NCBI GenBank assembly: GCA_028280065.1
Contig: JANQMN010000055.1
Span: 1 to 56,937, forward strand
DNA length: 56,937 bases
Source: Hahella sp.
GTDB taxonomy: Bacteria; Pseudomonadota; Gammaproteobacteria; Pseudomonadales; Oleiphilaceae
Direction: 5' to 3'
The notes under the pieces are model-generated. The model was not told the DNA's origin and made no database searches. It saw only the letters and a list, made by a program, of their open reading frames with translations. Below, piece by piece: positions 37,363 to 45,274 of this stretch; the first letter of the stretch is position 1; every line of letters begins with the position of its first letter. Made by a program: the position numbers and the translations under genes.

Positions 37363-37641
37363 ACGTCCTCCATTACCTCTTTTGTTTGTGTCGCTCATCA
37401 ATTCGCAGTGTCTGCGATGAGCTTTCTTAAATTTTAACCAGAAGTGTTTTAATTGGCTATGGGAATTTTTCCCACACACAACGAAATAGTATGCGGGAAA
37501 TTTTCCCTCGTCAACCGGAAAAACGATTTTTATTTCATTTCTTCGAAGGTCTTCGTGAATCCCGAGGCCCTTTTGAGCAGACCATTCGCATTGGCGGACC
37601 GTAAGTAAAAATCAACTCCACAAATGAAGGAAAAGTAGGTT

Positions 37642-38352
37642 TTGCGGAAAATAGCCATACTCGGCGGCTCGGGGGGTATAGGAATAGAGCTGGTAAAGCA
37701 GTGTTTGAATCGGTTTTCAAAAGTTGAGGTATTTGCAACCTACCATCGACACCCGCCGGAGTTCCATCATTCGCGATTGCGTTGGTGTAGGCTCGATGCG
37801 ACGAGAGAAACGCACTATGCCGCGTTGGCGGACGCCATCGATAACTTTGATTGGCTCCTAAATGCCATCGGGTTTCTTCACAACAACGCGAAGGGACCTG
37901 AAAAATCACTTAAGCATTTTGATACTGAGTTTTTTCTGCAAAATATCCATGTAAATACCCTGCCTTCCATCCTCGCCGCAAAACACTTGGGAGCGGGGCT
38001 AAAGCACTCGAAGCAAGGCGTTTTTGCCGCGATTTCGGCCAAAGTAGGCAGTATATCCGATAACCAGCTTGGTGGATGGATTAGCTACCGTGCCAGCAAG
38101 GCAGCGTTGAATATGGCGCTTAAGACGATAGCGCTGGAATGGCGTCGTTCCATGAAAAAAGTTTGCGTGACCGCAATTCACCCTGGTACTACTGACACTC
38201 GGTTATCAGAACCTTTCCAGGCGAATGTCCCTGTAGGCAAACTCTTCAGTCCTCAGCAGACCGCGACATACATTAGCAATATCGTTGAACAGCTTACGCC
38301 TCAGCAAACGGGTAAGTTCTTTAGCTGGGACGGTGCGGAACTGCCCTGGTGA
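37642..38352 (+). CDS. Short-chain dehydrogenase/reductase (CsgA-like)
   Basis: An N-terminal nucleotide loop (AILGGSGGIGIELVKQC) and the catalytic S/YxxxK (WISYRASKAALNM) define a classical SDR of 236 residues; the sequence resembles the C-factor/CsgA group. The start is TTG at 37642, preceded by GGAAAAGTAGG. Substrate unknown. It is monocistronic. Confidence 0.88.
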   Translation: MRKIAILGGSGGIGIELVKQCLNRFSKVEVFATYHRHPPEFHHSRLRWCRLDATRETHYAALADAIDNFDWLLNAIGFLHNNAKGPEKSLKHFDTEFFLQNIHVNTLPSILAAKHLGAGLKHSKQGVFAAISAKVGSISDNQLGGWISYRASKAALNMALKTIALEWRRSMKKVCVTAIHPGTTDTRLSEPFQANVPVGKLFSPQQTATYISNIVEQLTPQQTGKFFSWDGAELPW

Positions 38353-38399
38353 CTGGAGGATGTCAGCGACGGAAATGAAATCGATGAACGTAGAGTTGC

Positions 38400-38419
38400 G
38401 CTGCCATTCTCATGGCAGC
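38400..38419. terminator. Hairpin between converging SDR and PstS-OmpA genes
   Basis: GCTGCCAT, loop TCTC and ATGGCAGC form a perfect 8-bp stem between two converging genes, placed to serve both. T-rich flanks are weak. Confidence 0.5.
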
Positions 38420-38439
38420 TCCATATGACTTCTGAATGA

Positions 38440-39831
38440 TTATTGCGAAATCATCGCCAAGTTCTGTTCGGTTTTACGAATCCACACTTCTACCCGCCCG
38501 TTACGGCTGGCTCCGGACTTGCCACCGGCCTGTGCCACAGGCATATACTGTCCGTAGCCGGTATAAGCCTTGACTTCGATGCCTTTGTCACGAAAAGCCC
38601 GATGTACGCTGTGTGCACGTAACTCGGATATCTGCTGGGCACGAAACTCGTTGGACTGCTGATCGGCAAAGCCAATCAGGAGCAAATGCCGAGGTTCAAG
38701 CTGCTGCTGTTCGAGGTACTGCATTACCCGCTGAATATCACGTAAAGCCTTATTGTCCAATCGGGTTCGGCCTTCGGCAAAACGAAAGTTTACCGAGAGC
38801 CGGCGATAGTTCTTGGTTAAACGCTTAAAGGACTGGGGTACGGTGTTATCCAGTTCCGCCTCAACGGCGATGATATTCTGCTCGACAAACCCAATGTCAC
38901 CGACAATCTTTTGCCCGGATTGCGAAAGAGAAAACTCAATAAACTGGTTTACCCAGTCGTTGGCAGACTTACCTGGCGTATAGAAAAACAGCCGCCGTGA
39001 AAGTGGATAGTCTTCCGTCGCGATGCTGAGCCGGGTCGGTAGAATCGCAGGGCTATCACCATCGGCTATTGCCAATGCCTTGTTGCTGCCGACAAATGCG
39101 TAACCTGTAAAGCCGATGCCTTGCTTATCTTGGTAAACGTCTGAGGAAAGTTCCGCATTGGACTCGTAGCGTTTGGCATCGCCACGCAACTTTTTCTTGC
39201 CGAGCACCAGGCTGTTAAAAGTATCGAACGTACCGGAGTTATTATCCCTGGCGTAGAGGTGAATCGGTCCGCTGCGACCGCCAACGTCTTTCCAATCCGC
39301 AATTTCGCCAGAAAAAATCCCGTTTAACTGCTGCTTGGTTAGCTGCTTGAGAGGGTTGTTCGGATGCACAATGATCGCCAATCCGTCGATCGCGATAACA
39401 TGTTCCGCCACCATGCTGGTCAAATCGGCCCGTGCCGCGAACTTGCTGACTTCCTTATCCTTGGCCGGTCTTGACGACGCCCATACATCCGCCTGATCGG
39501 CTTCCAGCGCTTTGAATCCAGTACTGGAGCCATGGGCAGCGACCTTAATCCTGGCCTTGCCGTCACCGGCCAGCGCAACCACAAAACGCTCATTTTCAAC
39601 TGTAGTGGATTCGATATCCGGCGTTTCGCCACCCTGGTCTTGCAAATAGGATTTGACGAGAGCCGGCGCAAGTTCCGCACCTATCGTATTTGATCCGTGG
39701 ATTTCGAATAAGGGTTGTGTCCCGGCTTGCAAAACAGCTTTTTCCGCTGCGATGGATGGCTGTATGGCCATGCTTAACAGCGCAGTTGAAAAGGCTAGAA
39801 TTCTTGTTCTTTTGGACGACGTCGAATGCAT
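38440..39831 (-). CDS. PstS-like substrate-binding protein fused to an OmpA domain
   Basis: After a signal peptide (MAIQPSIAAEK) comes a PstS-superfamily binding domain (about residues 30-315; FEIHGSNTIG, RDNNSGTFDTF, GIGFTGYAF) and a C-terminal OmpA-like peptidoglycan-binding domain (about 340-460; LLIGFADQQSNEFRAQQISELRAHSV, SRNGRVEVWIRK). The ATG at 39831 with GGTGG upstream is preferred; the frame opens with TTG at 39855. The binder is therefore tethered to the cell wall instead of diffusing. Ligand is phosphate or a similar oxyanion by family. Confidence 0.88.
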   Translation of the reverse strand: MHSTSSKRTRILAFSTALLSMAIQPSIAAEKAVLQAGTQPLFEIHGSNTIGAELAPALVKSYLQDQGGETPDIESTTVENERFVVALAGDGKARIKVAAHGSSTGFKALEADQADVWASSRPAKDKEVSKFAARADLTSMVAEHVIAIDGLAIIVHPNNPLKQLTKQQLNGIFSGEIADWKDVGGRSGPIHLYARDNNSGTFDTFNSLVLGKKKLRGDAKRYESNAELSSDVYQDKQGIGFTGYAFVGSNKALAIADGDSPAILPTRLSIATEDYPLSRRLFFYTPGKSANDWVNQFIEFSLSQSGQKIVGDIGFVEQNIIAVEAELDNTVPQSFKRLTKNYRRLSVNFRFAEGRTRLDNKALRDIQRVMQYLEQQQLEPRHLLLIGFADQQSNEFRAQQISELRAHSVHRAFRDKGIEVKAYTGYGQYMPVAQAGGKSGASRNGRVEVWIRKTEQNLAMISQ

Positions 39832-40131
39832 GAATACCACCATTACCTTTGTCAAAATGAGTCAATGAATACAACAAAACTGTGCAAGACGCCGTAGCGT
39901 CACTGCGAACCATTTCTTACCAGTGGAGTTGTTTTTATTGGACTGATCTTGAACTGTGTGGCGACACGCCGCCTACCTGCGTTCTACATTCACAAACATG
40001 CGATTACAGTTCGAATAAGAAACGCGCCGCATTGTAGGGAAGTCAGGCATCCGGAAAAACACCTGCTGTCATACAAAATGCACTCTTTGACAATGGTTTG
40101 CATTATTGTATGGACAAGTAGGTAATATCAT
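39832..40131. other. Intergenic region upstream of the PstS-OmpA gene
   Basis: No gene seen. On the minus strand CTGTAATCGCATGTTTGTGAA (around 40015-39995) is only a partial Pho-box likeness, and CTGCTGTCATACAAAATGC at about 40061-40080 is in the wrong orientation for this gene. The promoter is unassigned. Confidence 0.5.
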
Positions 40132-40458
40132 CTATGCTTCCTTGCCTGTCAGTTGCTGCCGTAAGTTTGGCAGGGATTCCAATTTCTTGCCCTGATACTT
40201 GGACCTGACCACCCGCAAAGAGCCGCTATTGCAGCCGGCATGCGTATCGTTCCTCGAAAAGGCTACACGGCATTGTTGGCAAAAGAAACCCCAATCGCTA
40301 TAACCCGGCTGTGCCGCTGTATTATTCGTCGATTCGCTTTTTACATTGCCTTGGACGATCCGGAAAACTTTATCCCGTATAGTGGTGCGTGGGTCAACCG
40401 GAATTCTATCGGCTTGCAAACGCTGGGTTTTCGTAAGTTCTTTATAGGATTTAAGCAC
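40132..40458 (-). CDS. Hypothetical protein with a CxxC motif
   Basis: GTG at 40458 is the likely start because AGGAGG lies five bases upstream; an ATG at 40494 opens the same frame without a ribosome site. The 108-residue product is basic and polar, with CQQC followed by HAGC, a possible single zinc knuckle. There is no signal peptide or membrane helix. No family was recognised. The strong ribosome site is the main support. Confidence 0.55.
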   Translation of the reverse strand: MLKSYKELTKTQRLQADRIPVDPRTTIRDKVFRIVQGNVKSESTNNTAAQPGYSDWGFFCQQCRVAFSRNDTHAGCNSGSLRVVRSKYQGKKLESLPNLRQQLTGKEA

Positions 40459-40601
40459 TCTATCCTCCTCATTGCATTTACCCTTTAACTTCATGATTAT
40501 TCATCGTTTACGGCGACTAATCAGGAAAATCCTATTGCTATTCCCGAGTAAAACACTAAAGTATAGCAAAACTTGATTGACACTATTTTGCAGCACACAG
40601 C

Positions 40602-41276
40602 ATGTTTCCGAAAAGCACTCGACAAAATACGCTCACTGTACGCAATGGCGCTGCCGGCAACTCCTTGTTCCCCGAAGCGGAGACGGACTTTCAGGCGTTT
40701 ATTCTGGATACGGCACAACTGGCCGTGCGCGAAAGTATTACCCTGAAGAGCACTCGGGATTCCATCTGGCTGGTGGATGCCGGGAGCCTGCTGTTGCGTT
40801 ATCGCTCCGGCTCCAACCGAATCCTGCAGTTCAGCTTTCCCGGAGAAGCGATTCCGCTAAACATGATGCCCGGCACCCATGACGAAAGCAATATGACTGC
40901 GCTGGAGCAAACCCGGCTGATTTGCATCGACCTGCATCGTTACCTGGCGCACGCCGAGTGCAACCCACCCATTCAGCAGCATTTTTTCAGCAACTTAAGC
41001 CAACGTATGGTGCGGTTCCAACAGTTTCGTTCGAAACTGCGCTTCAATAATTCCGCCGAACACAAAATCGCTTCGCTGATTGCCTACTGGCTTGAACATA
41101 AGCCCTATGCCCACTTCATCCCGCTCATTGCAAGCGACATTGCGGCATTTCTCGTGTTACCCATTTCCCAAGTCAAAACGGTGCTTGATGCACTCAGCGC
41201 GCAAGGCAAAATCGAGGCAACCGGGTTCGGCCTGACACTTATTGATACTGAGACCTTGGCAAGTCTTTCAGAATAA
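40602..41276 (+). CDS. Crp/Fnr-type transcriptional regulator
   Basis: The 224-residue protein has a cNMP-binding-like beta-roll (about residues 35-115; LKSTRDSIWLVDAGSLLLRYRSG, FPGEAIPLNM) and a C-terminal winged helix (about 160-220; IASDIAAFLVLPISQVKTVLDALSAQGKIEA). No Cys cluster of the FNR type is seen at the N-terminus, so it is not an iron-sulfur oxygen sensor. Targets and ligand are unknown; the DUF4214 gene follows on the same strand after 136 bases. Confidence 0.85.
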   Translation: MFPKSTRQNTLTVRNGAAGNSLFPEAETDFQAFILDTAQLAVRESITLKSTRDSIWLVDAGSLLLRYRSGSNRILQFSFPGEAIPLNMMPGTHDESNMTALEQTRLICIDLHRYLAHAECNPPIQQHFFSNLSQRMVRFQQFRSKLRFNNSAEHKIASLIAYWLEHKPYAHFIPLIASDIAAFLVLPISQVKTVLDALSAQGKIEATGFGLTLIDTETLASLSE

Positions 41277-41340
41277 GCTTGTTCCTAAAGCCATGTTCGG
41301 CCCAGGCAAACCCCCTCGCTGAAATCCACCACTTTTCATA

Positions 41341-41377
41341 TTGTTTGCAAATTGTTTCCTTACTAGTCGTCTATGCT
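41341..41377 (+). promoter_or_regulatory. Possible Pho-box-like promoter of the second DUF4214 gene
   Basis: Two 11-mers in phase, TTGTTTGCAAA and TTGTTTCCTTA (41341-41362), are followed after nine bases by TATGCT (41372-41377). The second half sites of the other candidate boxes also begin TTGTT. The consensus match is weak and the call rests on layout. Confidence 0.3.
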
Positions 41378-41412
41378 ATTGCTAAACATTTGTGCTTTTT
41401 AGGGTGGCTTTA

Positions 41413-43401
41413 ATGAAAAAAACAGTAACACGACTTCTACCAATCGCCTGGCTGGCAACATGTTTCACGCCATTTCAACTAACCCATGCAGAGCTTTCCG
41501 TATCGGAACAGATACAACAAATCTATATCGGCTATCTCGGCCGCGCAGCAGACGCCGACGGCTTGGCTTATTGGACCAACGAAGTAAATCAGGGATTGAT
41601 TACCGTGGATCAAATCCGTATCAACATTGTCAATGAGCAGCCGGAGTATCTGGAAAACTATGGCCAGCTCACTTATCCGGAGTTAGCCATAGCGGTCTAT
41701 CAAAACCTACTCAACCGGGAACCCGATCAGGCCGGTCTTGACTATTGGGTGAATGAACTTGACACCGGCAGTATTGCGCCGGAGGACCTCATCATCGCCT
41801 ACATCAACGGTATTTCGTCAGAAGAAGATGAAGCCATCATGGAGAACAAACTGACAGTGGCCGAATGCTATACCGGCAACCCGGACATCTACAGCGAGGA
41901 CGATATCGAGATAATCATTTCCGCGCTGGATAGCAGCGACAGTTATGCGCAATGCCCTCCGGTTGCCGATGCCGGCGAGGATCAAACCGTGGAGGATAAT
42001 ACGATTGTCATGCTGTCAGGTTCGGGGCAGGACGTCGAAGGTGGCCTGAGTTTCGCCTGGGAGCAAACCGATGGGTTGAGCGTATCCTTGACAGACGCTA
42101 TGGAAATGACCGCAAGCTTCACCACTCCCAACTTAAATCTTGATCAGACGGATACCCTTATATTTACCTTGACCGTCACGGACGATGCCGGCGCGATCTC
42201 CCTGGATATGGTTGCCGTAACTGTCACCGGTACCGAAGATCCGCTGGTGAATACCTATAAAATCGTAGATACCAATCAAACGACCTGTTTTAACTCGAAT
42301 ACCGGCAACACGACTTCCTGCAACGGCTCCGGACAGGATGCCGATTATTCGGGCAACCAACCCAGCTATACAGTAAGCAATTCGGGGTTGACCGTATCAG
42401 ATAACGTAACCGGTTTGGTTTGGACCCAGACACCCGACCTGGACGGCGACGGCGACGTCACTGCTGACGACAAGCTTACCCAAGGAGAAGCGGTTTCCTA
42501 CTGTAACAACTTGAACCTTGATGGCCGTTCAGACTGGCGCTTGCCTTCCATCAAGGAGTCTTACTCGTTGATTTTATTCAGTGGCAAAGATCCAAGTAAC
42601 TACACCGGCACGGATACCTCCGGTCTCTCGTTGTTTATCGACGATAGTTTTCAACGTGCATTTGGCGATACCGCTTCAGGAGAGCGAATTATCGATGGCC
42701 AGTATGCCTCCACAACGCTCTACGTCTCAACGACCATGAATAACGATCCCACTATGTTCGGCGTCAATTTCGTTGACGGACGCATCAAGGGCTACCCCTA
42801 TGAACGACAAGATTTCTATGTCCTCTGCGTGGCGGGCAATGAAGATTATGGCACCAACGAGTACCTCGACAACGGCGACGAAACCGTCAGCGACTTGGCG
42901 ACCGGCTTAATGTGGCAACAGAACGATAGTCTCGCCACGGATTGGGAGGATGCCTTGGACCAGTGTGAAAGCGCCGGAACAGGTGCGCATAATGATTGGA
43001 GACTACCGAATGTGAAGGAATTGCAGAGCCTTGTCGATTACAGCCGTTCACCGGATACCGATGGCAGCGCCGCAATTGATCCTATCTTTAATGCAACCTC
43101 GTTTCTGAATGAAGAGAGCATCACGGATTGGGGTTTTTATTGGAGTTCGACAACCCACGTCAATAGCCAAGACGATGGCAGCAATGGCGCCTATGTGTCA
43201 TTCGGTCGCGCGCTCGGCTATATGAACTCGCAAATCCTTGATGTTCATGGAGCGGGAGCCCAACGCAGCAACGACAAACTGGATGTCTCGACGGAGCCCG
43301 GTGCGAGCTCTGCAACTGTCAACGGAACCTTCTACTACAAGGGTCCGCAGGGAGACATTTTGCGCAACGAGAATATGGTGAGGTGTGTGCGCGACATTTA
43401 G
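41413..43401 (+). CDS. Secreted DUF4214 protein with PKD-like and DUF1566 (Lcl) domains
   Basis: The ATG at 41413 with AGGGTGG upstream yields a signal peptide (ending near THAELS). Domains in order are DUF4214 (about residues 28-170), a PKD/REJ-like Ig fold (about 183-275; PPVADAGEDQTVEDNT) and two DUF1566/Lcl repeats (SDWRLPSIKESYSL, about 370-490; NDWRLPNVKELQSL, about 530-660). DUF1566 domains occur in surface and adhesin-type proteins. The DUF4214 part shares the string VNEQPEYLENYGQL with the protein at 4347-7244, so both are paralogous carriers of one module. Function unknown. Confidence 0.85.
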   Translation: MKKTVTRLLPIAWLATCFTPFQLTHAELSVSEQIQQIYIGYLGRAADADGLAYWTNEVNQGLITVDQIRINIVNEQPEYLENYGQLTYPELAIAVYQNLLNREPDQAGLDYWVNELDTGSIAPEDLIIAYINGISSEEDEAIMENKLTVAECYTGNPDIYSEDDIEIIISALDSSDSYAQCPPVADAGEDQTVEDNTIVMLSGSGQDVEGGLSFAWEQTDGLSVSLTDAMEMTASFTTPNLNLDQTDTLIFTLTVTDDAGAISLDMVAVTVTGTEDPLVNTYKIVDTNQTTCFNSNTGNTTSCNGSGQDADYSGNQPSYTVSNSGLTVSDNVTGLVWTQTPDLDGDGDVTADDKLTQGEAVSYCNNLNLDGRSDWRLPSIKESYSLILFSGKDPSNYTGTDTSGLSLFIDDSFQRAFGDTASGERIIDGQYASTTLYVSTTMNNDPTMFGVNFVDGRIKGYPYERQDFYVLCVAGNEDYGTNEYLDNGDETVSDLATGLMWQQNDSLATDWEDALDQCESAGTGAHNDWRLPNVKELQSLVDYSRSPDTDGSAAIDPIFNATSFLNEESITDWGFYWSSTTHVNSQDDGSNGAYVSFGRALGYMNSQILDVHGAGAQRSNDKLDVSTEPGASSATVNGTFYYKGPQGDILRNENMVRCVRDI

Positions 43402-43435
43402 GGCAACCCCGAGCTTTGTCGCCACAACTGACGAT

Positions 43436-44587
43436 CTAGAACCGGCGGTGGTTCCGCACCGCCAGCTCCATGCGATCCAACGCTTTTACCAGCAAATCCC
43501 TCTGGCAGCCGAAATTCAGCCGCACATAGTTTTCGTCACCAAAATCGGAACCCGGTGAAAAACCCACGCCGTTCGCCTCAAAGAATTTAGGTGCATTATC
43601 CAATTGCAGTTCACTGATGTTGATCCACGCCAAAAAAGTGGCCTCGCTTGGGATCATGCTCATACCGGCAATGGTACCGACACGTTCAGCGATTATTCGT
43701 TGGTTTTCCCGCAAATAGGCAATAAGGTCCTGTCGCCAAGGTTCACCGGTTTGAAAAGCAGCGGCGGCGGCCACAGTCCCGAGAATATTAACGTGCCCCA
43801 CCAGTCCATACTGGAGCTTCGCGTAACGCTGACGCAAGTCCGGATCTTCGATTATCGCGAATGCGGCATCCAGTCCGGCGATATTAAAGGTTTTACTGGG
43901 CGCCATCAGCGTAATGGTCCGGCGGCTGATTTCAGGGCTCAAACTCGCGATTGGAATATGCTGCTTTCCGTTGAGAATCAGGTCGCAGTGAATCTCGTCT
44001 GAGCAAATCAATAGATCCTGTTTTTCACAGACGTCAGCGAGAGCGAGTAATTCTTCACGATCATACACTTTACCAATTGGATTATGCGGATTGCAGAACA
44101 ACATGACGCCAACATCCGCAGTGATATTGGCCTGCATATCATCCAGATCGAGTTTCCATACACCATTATCCAGGAGTGTGTTAAAGCCTCGATCGGCAAA
44201 TTCCAGGATTGGGCTGTGAAATCTCAGATGGGGGTAGACAGGCAAGGTAGTAATCCCGGCTGACTTGCCCCGCTGCGCTGACAATGCTCTGGCGATATTG
44301 AGTCCTTTCACTACGCCAGGCGTCGGTACAATCCAGGCGGGCTGGACTTCCCAGCGATAATGATATTTGCAGTGTTCTACAATCGACTGCCGCCAATCGG
44401 CGCTATCCGATCCGTACCCCAAAACCCCGTGATCAATTCGTCGCTTAATCGCGTCGCGAATCTCCTGCGGTACCTGAAAATCCATATCAGCGACCCACAT
44501 CGGAATAATGTCACGGTCTGCATAGCGTTTCCATTTTATCGAATCAGAAGAATCGCGATCAATTGCCGGCCCGAACAACTCAGTCAT
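43436..44587 (-). CDS. MalY/PatB family PLP-dependent C-S lyase/aminotransferase
   Basis: This fold-type I enzyme of 383 residues has the cofactor lysine in APSKTFNIAGL (about residue 232), CNPHNPIGKVY and the C-terminal RLNFGC. The opening (DRDSSDSIKWKRY, IPMWVADMDFQVP) is the MalY/PatB signature. Members cleave cystathionine or cysteine conjugates. It is single and reads toward the DUF4214 gene. Confidence 0.93.
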   Translation of the reverse strand: MTELFGPAIDRDSSDSIKWKRYADRDIIPMWVADMDFQVPQEIRDAIKRRIDHGVLGYGSDSADWRQSIVEHCKYHYRWEVQPAWIVPTPGVVKGLNIARALSAQRGKSAGITTLPVYPHLRFHSPILEFADRGFNTLLDNGVWKLDLDDMQANITADVGVMLFCNPHNPIGKVYDREELLALADVCEKQDLLICSDEIHCDLILNGKQHIPIASLSPEISRRTITLMAPSKTFNIAGLDAAFAIIEDPDLRQRYAKLQYGLVGHVNILGTVAAAAAFQTGEPWRQDLIAYLRENQRIIAERVGTIAGMSMIPSEATFLAWINISELQLDNAPKFFEANGVGFSPGSDFGDENYVRLNFGCQRDLLVKALDRMELAVRNHRRF

Positions 44588-44782
44588 TTTGCGTCATAAC
44601 CCTTTTGATAAGTGAACAAGGACAGTAAAAAATATCTGCTTCAAGGTAAAGCCTGGAGATGCAGCAAGTCTGTAGAAACGGTTCCGTTCTGATTGAACTG
44701 ATGTTCGCCAAAGTTAGTTTTTTTACTCTAGCTCGAAGACGTAGGGTAGCAGAGCAACCAGATAACAAGAGAGCATTCAATT

Positions 44783-45133
44783 ATGGGTAAGCTAGCCGCC
44801 ACACAGGCACAAGTCGAAGATTTCATCGGCAATACAATCGGTCAAGCGGAAGATTATTATTTGTCGTTAACCGCCAAACCTTTTGAAATAGCCAACAAAT
44901 TTCATGCCAAGCATGATCGTCTGATCAAACAAGCCACTGATCAATTGCGTCGCTGGAACGTCGATTCAGGAAAACTGGCCATGAAACTGATCGTTAAACT
45001 GGAAGGTGAAGAAACCAAGTCGGTAAAAGCCAAGCGTTCTGTCAATCGTGCCGGCGCCAAAGCAAAGTCCAATGTAAAAAGAAGCGCCAAAAAAGCCAAG
45101 GCCTATATCGATAAGATGGATGTCGAAGCCTAG
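44783..45133 (+). CDS. Small helical protein with lysine/alanine-rich basic tail
   Basis: The 116-residue protein has an amphipathic helical N-terminal part (about 1-85) and a C-terminal tail rich in Lys, Ala, Arg and Ser (NRAGAKAKSNVKRSAKKAKAY), like histone-H1-like or phasin-like tails. GAGAG lies before the ATG. It is followed by a strong hairpin. No family is recognised; nucleic-acid or granule binding is a guess from composition. Confidence 0.7.
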   Translation: MGKLAATQAQVEDFIGNTIGQAEDYYLSLTAKPFEIANKFHAKHDRLIKQATDQLRRWNVDSGKLAMKLIVKLEGEETKSVKAKRSVNRAGAKAKSNVKRSAKKAKAYIDKMDVEA

Positions 45134-45150
45134 TTCCCGCTTTCTTTAAC

Positions 45151-45177
45151 AAGCCTGCATGCGGCCGCTGCAGGCTT
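45151..45177 (+). terminator. Hairpin after the basic-tailed protein gene
   Basis: AAGCCTGCA, a nine-base loop containing GCGGCCGC, and TGCAGGCTT form a perfect 9-bp stem 18 bases past the stop. The following bases are only mildly pyrimidine-rich. Confidence 0.6.
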
Positions 45178-45274
45178 GCTCGATACTCCTTCCCATCTCC
45201 GCATTTGCCATTTCAAATTGGCGGTCTAGTACACACCGTCTATATTAAAGAAAAAACATTCACGGGTTGTTCCC

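Noticed and set aside
40061-40080. CTGCTGTCATACAAAATGC, a CTGTCATA match upstream of the PstS-OmpA gene
   Set aside because: It points away from that gene, has no second half site in 11-bp phase, and no plus-strand gene starts nearby.
40240-40488. Plus-strand 82-codon frame opposite the CxxC hypothetical gene
   Set aside because: The minus-strand frame has a strong AGGAGG-GTG start while this one has no ribosome site.
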